A DNA stretch of 9,962 nucleotides, from assembly GCA_964450345.1 (NCBI GenBank), contig CAYVEL010000024.1, positions 1 to 9,962 of the forward strand, in the 5' to 3' direction. Both the position numbers and the translations under genes were made by a program. The stretch is from JAPLZH01 sp964450345. Lineage in GTDB: Bacteria > Patescibacteriota > Minisyncoccia > Phycocordibacterales > PALSA-1337. The notes under the pieces were generated by a model. It was not told the DNA's origin. It saw only the letters and a program-made list of their open reading frames with translations, and searched no databases. Of this stretch, positions 1-5,639 are shown in pieces (position 1 is the stretch's first letter; every line of letters begins with the position of its first letter).

Positions 1-1031
1 AAGTGATGGTGTAGGGGTGCCATTTTAAATATTCTGATTCCTAAGAAAGTTCTACCAAAAACTTGAATCATTACAGATGTGGCTTCTACATAAAACATTA
101 AGCCTAGGAGCATTAATGGAATGAATTGATTAATTGCGAGTGCGTTTATAGCAAGTAGTGCACCGAGTCCGAGAGAACCAACATCACCCATTTGGAATCT
201 GGCTGGTTTAATATTGAAATATGTATAGGCGATTAAAGCTCCGGCTGTCATACTGTTTAGAATCGCAAGTTCTCCGTATCCTGTAACAATACTGATTCCT
301 GATAGAGAAATGAAAGTGGGAATAAGCATACCGCCAGCTAGACCATCCATTCCGTCAGCTATATTCACCGCATTAGCTGTGTACATAACCACTAAGATTA
401 TTAGAGGAATAATTAACCATCCAATATCTAAGCTTCCACCGAATGGAATATCTATACTATGCCATCTTTCGCCAAGTTTTGAGAAAATCCACCAAGCTGT
501 TATTCCGCCGGCTATGAACTGGAGAAGAAGTTTTTCATGAACATGAACACCTGTTCCTGGGTTTGAACCTAGTATAAGCACAACCCTTCTAAAGGCTACC
601 CATGGTAGAGAAATCCATAATCCAAGTCTAATCCATTTATTACTGTGAACCTTAGCTAATTTAATTGTCTGAGGGAGACTTCTGAATCTTCTTTTAATTC
701 CAAATATGTTTAGTATGTCGTCAGCTCCACCTAATACTGCTGATAGAAGCATTACTCCAATAGGTACCCAAGTAAAACTTCTAGACCAATTGAAGAAGAA
801 TGTAAGAACTGCCACTGTTACTATAACTAAGAGTCCGGCCATTACAGGAACATTTACTTTATCTTTTCTTGCTTCTAATGCTAGGGTAGCGTCGTATTTT
901 GGCTGTCTTACGATTTTGTATTTATATAGAAAATTAGTAAGAAGAGGTGCCCAAGCGAAGGCTACAACAGCAGCTAATAGACCGTAGCCAATAATTGTTG
1001 ATATATCTTTTACGTAGACTACTGTGTTCAT
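1..1031 (-). CDS. mraY: Phospho-N-acetylmuramoyl-pentapeptide-transferase (MraY), 3' end cut by window edge
   Basis: Integral membrane enzyme that moves phospho-MurNAc-pentapeptide from UDP to undecaprenyl phosphate, giving lipid I, the first membrane step of peptidoglycan synthesis. The frame is open from ATG at 1031 to the window edge (343 codons visible, no stop). Family motifs seen in order: a substrate-loop-like KVNVPVMAG near residue 58, the aspartate pair in GGADDILN (D104, D105), NAVNIADGMDGLAGG at 220-234, MGDVGSLGLGALL at 281-293, and the histidine motif KMAPLHHH at 336-343. Hydrophobic segments alternate with short loops throughout, as expected for a multi-pass protein. Only the C-terminal tail is missing. 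The ATG lies 1 nt after the stop of the upstream NlpC/P60-like gene, so it is the distal visible gene of the minus-strand operon. No Shine-Dalgarno sequence is visible. The WecA/TagO relatives share the aspartate motifs, but the MAPLHHH motif is specific to MraY. Identity is near certain. Confidence 0.96.
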   Translation of the reverse strand, partial: MNTVVYVKDISTIIGYGLLAAVVAFAWAPLLTNFLYKYKIVRQPKYDATLALEARKDKVNVPVMAGLLVIVTVAVLTFFFNWSRSFTWVPIGVMLLSAVLGGADDILNIFGIKRRFRSLPQTIKLAKVHSNKWIRLGLWISLPWVAFRRVVLILGSNPGTGVHVHEKLLLQFIAGGITAWWIFSKLGERWHSIDIPFGGSLDIGWLIIPLIILVVMYTANAVNIADGMDGLAGGMLIPTFISLSGISIVTGYGELAILNSMTAGALIAYTYFNIKPARFQMGDVGSLGLGALLAINALAINQFIPLMLLGLMFYVEATSVMIQVFGRTFLGIRIFKMAPLHHH

Positions 1032-1032
1032 T

Positions 1033-1803
1033 TTATTTAAATATATTTAATCTTCTAATTTCTAGAATTCTCGCTCTCTTTGATCTAATGAATGTAGGGT
1101 TATTTTCACCAGATAAGTCTCTTTCAGTCCAAATGGAACTGGCTAGAGAATCCAGTTTTATTTTGATAACACCTTCTGATGTTCCAGTATTATAAACACC
1201 ATCTTCAGCCCAGTTAATAGAGTGAGCGTATTTAATAGATAATTCTTTATCAGATTTTGTAACTTCTGTAATTACTAGGATATGATCATCTGCTCTACCA
1301 TCATTATCTTCTCCAATCATAACTATAAAGTCGGCCGGTCTAGATTCGTCTATTTTTATAGCGGAGCTGTTTTCTGGTATTGAAAGTGTTCTTACTCCTG
1401 TATTTTCCGCAGGTCGGAGTTTTCCGATAAGTCTTCTTAAGATGTTTTTATTTTTGTTTATAAGAATATTTTTAGAAAGTGATCCTAGTCCTCTAGCTTT
1501 TGATTCTGTATTTAAAACCCAATAAGCAAAGCCAGAACAGTCGACACCGATATTATGGTCAACTAAGAATTTAGTAGTTGTTTCTTTATTAAGGTTCTTT
1601 AGATCAACTTTTTCTCTAAGAGCAATAAGAGTAACTTCATCTACAATTTCGCTAGGGTAGCTTTTACCTATTAGAACTCTTAGACCAGCTGTGGTCTTAG
1701 TTTTTCTATTATTATGATAAGGACATTTAACTTTTATAGGTAAGGGAAGACTTAGATAATCTCCTACAATTTCTTTTGTTTTTGGTGAAAGTGAATCAAT
1801 CAT
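1033..1803 (-). CDS. NlpC/P60-like cysteine hydrolase (putative)
   Basis: A 256-aa protein with a plausible papain-like NlpC/P60 core. The nucleophile motif is VDCSGFAYWVLN with Cys89. About 85 residues on, DDHILVITEV supplies His174, resembling the family's H-x-(hydrophobic) strand. His194 in YAHSIN could be the third catalytic residue. Family members usually cut peptidoglycan stem peptides (gamma-D-Glu-diamino acid bonds) or related amides. No signal peptide or membrane helix is visible, so a cytoplasmic role such as precursor editing or recycling is as likely as wall cleavage. The ATG overlaps the stop of the upstream ATP-grasp gene (TAATG), and the stop is 1 nt before the mraY start, which implies translational coupling. 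An extra Cys27 lies in VKCPYHNN. Family membership is inferred from motif spacing only; the substrate is unknown. Confidence 0.66.
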   Translation of the reverse strand: MIDSLSPKTKEIVGDYLSLPLPIKVKCPYHNNRKTKTTAGLRVLIGKSYPSEIVDEVTLIALREKVDLKNLNKETTTKFLVDHNIGVDCSGFAYWVLNTESKARGLGSLSKNILINKNKNILRRLIGKLRPAENTGVRTLSIPENSSAIKIDESRPADFIVMIGEDNDGRADDHILVITEVTKSDKELSIKYAHSINWAEDGVYNTGTSEGVIKIKLDSLASSIWTERDLSGENNPTFIRSKRARILEIRRLNIFK

Positions 1804-3077
1804 TAAATTATTTCGGTTACTGTTTCTAAAATAATATTTCCTCTCTTATTGAATTTATTATGACTTTCCATTATTCCTTGGCCACTCTGAATTCTTAATA
1901 GGTCTGCATTAATCTTTGTATTGTTATATTCTACAACTTTAAAGCCTTCATTTCTAAGGCTTTTAACCACAGATTCTAATGTTTCTTTATTTAAGATTTC
2001 ATTTGTAAGTCTTTTAATAATCTGTGAGCCATCACAAATCTCTGTTATATCAGATGAATCAGATATGTTTAATAGCGCGCCAATATGTGATTCAAATGTA
2101 TTTACTTTATTTTCGCCAACGATTTTTTTCATTGATTCCTGAAGTTCTGATTCGAAAGTGGTGGATGCAGGCTGACGAGCATTTATTTCTATAAGATTAA
2201 ATTCATCTTTTTCAGGACTGTAAATTACATCTATTCCAAATAGACCAGTCCAGCCAGAAGAACGCATTTTGTCTGCAATTTTCTTAGCTATTGAATTATA
2301 AACCTCTAGCTGTTCGAAAGAGAATTCAGTATGAGGGAAGGCCCAATCATTACCCACAGTACTGAATATCTTAGTGGTAAACGGTAGGGCGCCTGTGATC
2401 TGATAACTAATATTTCCGAAATATGTTTTATCTTTTCCGATACAAATATTAGAAGTAAACATTAAACCATTAATAAATTCTACAGACTTAGAAATTCTTT
2501 CTGGAAATTTTTCTTTTAATGTGTTTAGTGTGGCCTCGCTATCTATAAGCAGGCTTCCTTCACCTGTGTGTCCATGTGCCCACTGAATAATAAAAGGCTT
2601 CTTTCCGAAATCGTTCCAAGAAATATTTTTTGTTTCTGTAAGAGAATGTTTTGGTAGAAGGGACTTTAATTCACCAAGCCATTCAATCTGAGTGATTTTG
2701 TTCTCAATTTTTTCCGCAAGGTCCGCTTTAGGATTTAATAAATTAAGATTTAATCTTTTTGCGATAGACTCTATTTTTTCTGTATTTTTAAAAACGACAA
2801 TGTTAATTTTTTTGTCGGTAGAGCTGTTTTCTGATTTTATTTTATTTAAGAATTTCTCTGTTTCTGGATTTTCTAATAATTCATGCGTATCTAAAATCTT
2901 ACTTTCATTAATTAATAAAATATTTTTAGGGTATTTTTGAGCGATTTCTATGGCGTAAGGGGAAGTGTTCGTGACTATATAATAAAGGTCTTCAGGTGTG
3001 ATTCCTAGAGCTCTTTCTATATCTCTCGTGACATAAACCGTCAAATGTGTTTTAATTTGTTGATTAAGGGTTTTCAC
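1803..3077 (-). CDS. ATP-grasp domain ligase of unknown substrate
   Basis: A 424-aa protein with a C-terminal ATP-grasp fold. Visible elements are the glycine-rich nucleotide loop HGHTGEGS (residues 168-175), GLFGIDVIYS with Asp283 (279-287), and the metal-binding LIEINARQPAS (295-305, Glu297 and Asn299). The N-terminal 150 residues look like a separate alpha/beta pre-ATP-grasp domain. ATP-grasp enzymes join a carboxylate to an amine or thiol through an acyl phosphate, so a peptide or amide ligase is likely. The start is GTG at 3077 (translated Met), favoured because a perfect extended -10 (TGATATAAT) ends 6 nt upstream, so transcription would begin at the start codon. It is the first gene of the minus-strand operon with the NlpC/P60-like hydrolase and mraY, which suggests a job on wall precursors or another peptide. 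It does not look like Ddl or a Mur ligase. The fold call is good; the function is open. Confidence 0.78.
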   Translation of the reverse strand: MKTLNQQIKTHLTVYVTRDIERALGITPEDLYYIVTNTSPYAIEIAQKYPKNILLINESKILDTHELLENPETEKFLNKIKSENSSTDKKINIVVFKNTEKIESIAKRLNLNLLNPKADLAEKIENKITQIEWLGELKSLLPKHSLTETKNISWNDFGKKPFIIQWAHGHTGEGSLLIDSEATLNTLKEKFPERISKSVEFINGLMFTSNICIGKDKTYFGNISYQITGALPFTTKIFSTVGNDWAFPHTEFSFEQLEVYNSIAKKIADKMRSSGWTGLFGIDVIYSPEKDEFNLIEINARQPASTTFESELQESMKKIVGENKVNTFESHIGALLNISDSSDITEICDGSQIIKRLTNEILNKETLESVVKSLRNEGFKVVEYNNTKINADLLRIQSGQGIMESHNKFNKRGNIILETVTEII

Positions 3078-3083
3078 CCAGCG

Positions 3084-3092
3084 ATTATATCA
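3084..3092 (-). promoter_or_regulatory. Extended -10 promoter of the ATP-grasp/NlpC/mraY operon
   Basis: Read on the minus strand this is TGATATAAT, a perfect extended -10 (TGN plus TATAAT). Six bases separate the hexamer from the GTG at 3077, so the expected transcription start falls on the start codon, giving a leaderless mRNA. No good -35 is visible; that position would lie inside rsmI. Inferred from sequence only. Confidence 0.72.
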
Positions 3093-3093
3093 T
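3088..3093 (+). promoter_or_regulatory. Probable -10 of rsmI, overlapping the divergent promoter
   Basis: TATCAT (5 of 6 to TATAAT) ends 4 nt before the rsmI ATG at 3098. An alternative register, TATATC at 3086-3091, gives 6-nt spacing but a poorer match. Either implies a leaderless or nearly leaderless rsmI transcript. The site overlaps the minus-strand -10, so the two promoters probably compete for polymerase. Weaker than its partner. Confidence 0.45.
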
Positions 3094-3097
3094 AAAA

Positions 3098-3793
3098 ATG
3101 GCTAATTTATACGTTATTGGTACCCCGATAGGTAATTTGGGAGATATCACAGAAAGAGCAATACAAACACTAAAAGAAGTGGATTTTATCGCATGTGAAG
3201 ATACTAGAACTTCTAGAATACTTTTAAGTAAATTCGGTATTGATAAACCAACATTTTCTTTTAATTCTCACGCTAGTGATAGTAAGTTCGATAAAATTTT
3301 TGAGTTATTAGAAGAGGGAAAAAATCTCGCAATGATTTCTGATGCTGGAACTCCATGTATTTCTGATCCCGGATCTATTTTAGTAAAACAAGTTCGTGAA
3401 AAATTCGGTAATGAAGTAAAAATAATTCCAATTCCTGGCGCCTCCGCACTAGTCTCTGCTTTATCTGTTTCTGGACTTCCTACTTCAGAATTTATTTTTA
3501 TAGGTTTTTTACCACATAAGAAGGGAAGAGAAACTATCTTTAGGGAAATAAGTGAAGCTAAAAGAACTTTTGTATTTTATGAGTCTCCTCACAGAATAAT
3601 GAAAACCCTAGATTCTTTGGTAGAGCACCTATCTTCAGAGGATAATCAGAAGAGGAAAGTGGTAATCGCTAGAGAGTTAACTAAAATCTATGAAGAAATC
3701 GTTTCTGGTACCGCTGTAGAAGTTAGGGAATATTTTACGGTAAACGCTGATAAAGTAAGGGGAGAGTTCGTGGTAATGGTGGAAGGATTATAG
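3098..3793 (+). CDS. rsmI: 16S rRNA (cytidine(1402)-2'-O)-methyltransferase RsmI
   Basis: SAM-dependent tetrapyrrole-methylase-fold enzyme that 2'-O-methylates C1402 in the decoding centre of 16S rRNA. Almost every family signature is present: GTPIGNLGDIT (8-18), EDTRTS (34-39), SDAGTPCISDPG (81-92), PIPGASA (111-117), GFLP (136-139), YESPHR (161-166), ARELTKIYEE (191-200) and the closing RGEFVVMVEG (221-230). At 231 aa it is shorter than the roughly 280-aa enzymes of model bacteria. It ends right after the catalytic domain and lacks the small C-terminal helical extension, a common reduction in small genomes. It is divergent from the ATP-grasp operon, with only 20 nt between start codons. Its TAG stop abuts the -10 box of the next gene. 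No Shine-Dalgarno sequence precedes the ATG. Identity is essentially certain. Confidence 0.97.
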   Translation: MANLYVIGTPIGNLGDITERAIQTLKEVDFIACEDTRTSRILLSKFGIDKPTFSFNSHASDSKFDKIFELLEEGKNLAMISDAGTPCISDPGSILVKQVREKFGNEVKIIPIPGASALVSALSVSGLPTSEFIFIGFLPHKKGRETIFREISEAKRTFVFYESPHRIMKTLDSLVEHLSSEDNQKRKVVIARELTKIYEEIVSGTAVEVREYFTVNADKVRGEFVVMVEGL

Positions 3794-3799
3794 TATAAT
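3794..3799 (+). promoter_or_regulatory. -10 box (TATAAT) of a leaderless transcript
   Basis: A perfect TATAAT begins at the base after the rsmI stop codon and is followed by 6 nt and then ATG at 3806. This spacing puts the transcription start on the start codon. The base triplet before it is TAG, so the extended TGN is missing, and no -35 beyond 3 of 6 matches is seen. Confidence 0.62.
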
Positions 3800-3805
3800 T
3801 TCTGC

Positions 3806-4042
3806 ATGACAAAAAGACAGATTATATTGGTTTTTGGAATTGTAATTTTCCTAACCCCTTTTCTTGGTATAAGTGAAAGTGCTAAATACTTTATAATTTC
3901 TTTACTAGGTCTTGGATTGATAATTTTTACTTTTACTTTGAAAAAGAATTCTTTAGCTGACAACAAGAATGATTCTGTGATTACTAACAATGACAGTGTT
4001 AAAACTTTTGTAGAAAATAATCATAATAAAGAAAATAAGTGA
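3806..4042 (+). CDS. Small two-helix membrane protein, unknown function
   Basis: A 78-aa protein with two hydrophobic segments (about residues 5-22 and 27-45) separated by a short polar turn (SESAK), then a hydrophilic tail rich in Asn, Asp and Lys containing NDSV twice. Positive charges before helix 1 (TKR) and after helix 2 (KK) predict a membrane hairpin with both ends in the cytoplasm. No family is recognised. Its stop overlaps the start of the DUF4015 gene (TGATG), so the two are probably translated from one mRNA and may act together at the membrane. It has its own leaderless-type promoter at the rsmI end. The membrane topology supports a real gene despite its size. Confidence 0.75.
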   Translation: MTKRQIILVFGIVIFLTPFLGISESAKYFIISLLGLGLIIFTFTLKKNSLADNKNDSVITNNDSVKTFVENNHNKENK

Positions 4043-5181
4043 TGATAAAGAAACTGGCGATTTCATTTTTGGTTTTTTCGATAGTGATTATTGCTAGTTT
4101 TTTTATTTTTGTTTATTTACCTTCCAAGTATCCTGCATTTACTTATACGAATACTAATCCAGAGGAAATTATCGATATTAAAGATATCATCACACATATT
4201 CCTACGCCTGAAAAAGTCAAAGGTATTTATATAACGGCTAATGTTGCGGGTATTCCTAGACTTTTTGATAAATTAATTAAGATTGTCGATGAGACAGAAT
4301 TAAATACCGTAGTTATAGATGTTAAGGACTCTACTGGTATGCTTTCTTTCCATATGGACAATCCTTTAGTTAGAAAAGTTAATTCCGATAATAAGGCCCA
4401 GATTAGTGATGTGGTTAGTTTGATTAAGGAATTACATAGTAAGAAAATTTACGTTATAGCGAGAGTGGCTTCTTTCCAGGACTCTTACTATCCTCTGAAA
4501 TATCCTAATATGGCTGTTCAGAGAAAAAGCACAGGGACTGTTTGGTCTGATAGAAAAGATGTTAGATGGATGGATCCTGGATCAAAAGAATATTGGAATT
4601 ATTTAGTGGCTATCGCTAAAGAATCTTATGAGAAAGGTTTCGATGAAATAAATTTTGATTACATAAGATTTCCAACGGATGGAAATATGGGGGATATAGT
4701 ATATCCAATCAGTGCTGGAAAAGTTAAGAAGGATGTTATTAAAGAATACTATTCGTACTTAAGAACTAACTTAGGTACTACAACAATTTCTGCTGATCTG
4801 TTTGGAATGACTACTTCAAATAAAGATGATTTAGGAATAGGACAAATTTTAGAGGATGCTCTAAAATATTTTGATTACGTCTGTCCTATGGTTTACCCAT
4901 CTCATTACCCTAAAAATTTTAATAATTGGGCAGAACCAAATTCTAAGCCTTACGATGTAATTAAATTCACAATGGAGAAGGGAATTGAGAAAGCAAACAA
5001 TGCAAGCTCAAGTCCTTCTAAGCTTAGACCTTGGTTACAGGACTTTACTTTAGGTAAACCGGTTTATGGTGCTGATGAAGTTAAAGCACAGATTAAAGCT
5101 ACAGATGATTTAGGTCTAGATGGCTGGCTTCTTTGGAATGCTAGTAATGTCTATACACGCGGTGCACTCCTGGACAAATAG
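4042..5181 (+). CDS. Membrane-anchored DUF4015 putative glycoside hydrolase
   Basis: A 379-aa protein with one N-terminal membrane segment (about residues 4-26, KKL before it), a short linker, and an extracytoplasmic domain matching the DUF4015 putative glycosyl hydrolase family, predicted to be a TIM barrel. Barrel strands are visible in order: KGIYITANVAG (60-70), VVIDVKD (90-96), YVIARVASF (137-145), FDEINFDYIRFPTDG (200-214), ISADLFGMTTS (249-259), YVCPMVYPSHY (279-289) and WLLWNASNVY (362-371). Acidic residues at strand ends (D95, E202, D206) are candidate catalytic residues by analogy. The likely target is a surface or wall polysaccharide, but the family has no settled substrate. The start chosen is ATG at 4042, overlapping the upstream TGA; an in-frame GTG at 4039 would add one residue. 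Arginine codons are nine AGA and one CGC, the local norm. Confidence 0.85.
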   Translation: MIKKLAISFLVFSIVIIASFFIFVYLPSKYPAFTYTNTNPEEIIDIKDIITHIPTPEKVKGIYITANVAGIPRLFDKLIKIVDETELNTVVIDVKDSTGMLSFHMDNPLVRKVNSDNKAQISDVVSLIKELHSKKIYVIARVASFQDSYYPLKYPNMAVQRKSTGTVWSDRKDVRWMDPGSKEYWNYLVAIAKESYEKGFDEINFDYIRFPTDGNMGDIVYPISAGKVKKDVIKEYYSYLRTNLGTTTISADLFGMTTSNKDDLGIGQILEDALKYFDYVCPMVYPSHYPKNFNNWAEPNSKPYDVIKFTMEKGIEKANNASSSPSKLRPWLQDFTLGKPVYGADEVKAQIKATDDLGLDGWLLWNASNVYTRGALLDK

Positions 5182-5199
5182 TGTTTATTTTGGTATAAA
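5171..5199 (+). promoter_or_regulatory. Near-consensus sigma-70 promoter (strongest in window)
   Basis: A -35 TGGACA (5171-5176, 5 of 6) is followed by a 17-nt spacer and TATAAA (5194-5199, 5 of 6), preceded by the extended TGG at 5191-5193. The predicted start is near 5206, about 89 nt before the 91-aa ORF. The -35 lies inside the last codons of the DUF4015 gene. It is the only site in the window with a recognisable -35, a 17-nt spacer and an extended -10 together. Confidence 0.7.
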
Positions 5200-5205
5200 A
5201 AGACT

Positions 5206-5294
5206 CGGGTAGGTTGGCGCCAGTCGGGCACTGGATAAAGCTTAACAACTAAGCAAAACACCAACCAAGTTCTAAACACACACACAATGTAGTT
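5206..5294 (+). promoter_or_regulatory. Structured mRNA leader, candidate three-way junction RNA
   Basis: The predicted 5' leader of the 91-aa ORF. Three stems nest cleanly: an outer GGTTGG (5212-5217) with CCAACC (5261-5266); hairpin 1 CCAGT (5220-5224) with ACTGG (5230-5234) around loop CGGGC; and hairpin 2 GCTTA (5240-5244) with TAAGC (5250-5254) around loop ACAAC. An A/C-only stretch (5276-5287) free of obvious pairing follows, leading to the start region. It could be a riboswitch-like leader, a protein-binding autoregulatory site or part of a small RNA. I recognise no known riboswitch class. It is not a tRNA: no acceptor or T-arm geometry is present. The structure is inferred by eye; stem conservation is untested. 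Confidence 0.45.
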
Positions 5295-5570
5295 ATGTCA
5301 GCAGTAGCAAAATCAAGTAAACCTGGACAAGAACTGTTAGGTTCCGATAACGTAGGTGCGATATACCAAAGGATCTTGGAGGTCTTTGGTGCCGCTTCAG
5401 CAGAGGATGCGTATCGTGAACTTCGACAGGTTAAACCAAGTGTTCGTGAGCAAGTTTTCTCGCGAATGCCGAGTGAGTTTAAATCATGCCGGCATGTTCC
5501 TGTTCGTGGTGCGGCGGGTCAGTTTCTCGATCGGTTTACGGGAAACACTCTCCGTTGCGGGCGTCGTTAA
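5295..5570 (+). CDS. 91-aa basic orphan protein with atypical codon use
   Basis: No family recognised. The first 60 residues read as helix-forming (YQRILEVFG, AEDAYRELRQ, VREQVFSRM). The last third is glycine/arginine-rich and ends in CGRR, with two cysteines (65, 88). No signal peptide or membrane segment is seen; a cytoplasmic nucleic-acid- or ribosome-binding role is possible but unproven. Its eleven arginine codons are six CGT, two CGA, two CGG and one AGG, with no AGA, whereas the DUF4015 gene just before it uses AGA nine times in ten. The second half is visibly GC-richer than its surroundings. Either horizontal origin or codon selection for very high expression would explain this, and the strong promoter favours the latter. 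The start ATG is preceded by a minimal ATG-TAG (5287-5292) and no Shine-Dalgarno sequence. The unit could instead be a non-coding RNA, but the coherent codon pattern favours coding. Confidence 0.6.
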   Translation: MSAVAKSSKPGQELLGSDNVGAIYQRILEVFGAASAEDAYRELRQVKPSVREQVFSRMPSEFKSCRHVPVRGAAGQFLDRFTGNTLRCGRR

Positions 5571-5587
5571 CCAAGTGTGGTATTGAT

Positions 5588-5619
5588 AATCCCCGTCGCG
5601 CGCTCGCGCGACGGGGATT
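5588..5619 (+). terminator. GC-rich 15-bp hairpin, probable terminator without U-tract
   Basis: A perfect inverted repeat: arms at 5588-5602 and 5605-5619 with CT between them (pairing AATCCCCGTCGCGCG with its complement). It lies 17 nt after the stop of the 91-aa gene and 2 nt before the extended -10 of the ATPase gene. No T-run follows on either strand, so it is not a textbook intrinsic terminator. Position favours transcript end formation or 3' protection of the upstream mRNA. It fills the place where a -35 of the next promoter would be. Confidence 0.6.
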
Positions 5620-5621
5620 CA

Positions 5622-5630
5622 TGCTATAAT
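5622..5630 (+). promoter_or_regulatory. Extended -10 promoter of the VirD4/HerA-like ATPase gene
   Basis: TGCTATAAT is a perfect extended -10, ending 9 nt before ATG at 5640, so the 5' leader would be about 3 nt or less. This argues that translation starts at 5640 and not at the in-frame GTG at 5577, which is upstream of the promoter and reads through the hairpin. Confidence 0.7.
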
Positions 5631-5639
5631 TCAATACAA

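Noticed and set aside
310..540. Plus-strand open frames at 310-540, 706-987 and 995-1195
   Set aside because: They lie antisense to mraY and the NlpC/P60-like gene, whose motifs are unmistakable or better supported; the plus-strand peptides show no family features.
1921..2940. Plus-strand open frames at 1921-2142 and 2692-2940
   Set aside because: Antisense shadows of the ATP-grasp gene; hydrophobic by chance from the complement of its codons.
3688..3990. Minus-strand 100-aa frame across the rsmI end and the small membrane gene
   Set aside because: Antisense to RsmI's conserved C-terminus and to a promoter-linked small gene; no promoter or motif of its own.
5206..5290. tRNA or tRNA-like gene in the leader
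   Set aside because: The three-stem fold lacks a 7-bp acceptor stem, a T-arm and a 7-nt anticodon loop; GTTCTAAAC near 5269 has no pairing flanks.
5485..5496. CATGCCGGCATG palindrome
   Set aside because: A perfect 12-bp palindrome, but inside the 91-aa coding frame and without partner sites; no basis for calling an operator.
5434..5578. Repeated AACCAAGTGT at 5434-5443 and 5569-5578, with a near copy at 5263
   Set aside because: Ten-base identity with no consistent spacing and one copy inside coding sequence; probably chance.
5356..5586. Second-frame 76-aa ORF inside the orphan cassette
   Set aside because: Overlaps the 91-aa ORF in another frame, starts without promoter or leader logic; the 5295 frame begins right after the leader and has the more coherent codon pattern.
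5577..5639. Upstream GTG start of the ATPase giving 21 extra residues
   Set aside because: It would be translated through the 15-bp hairpin, and the extended -10 at 5622-5630 lies downstream of it, so the mRNA from that promoter lacks this codon.
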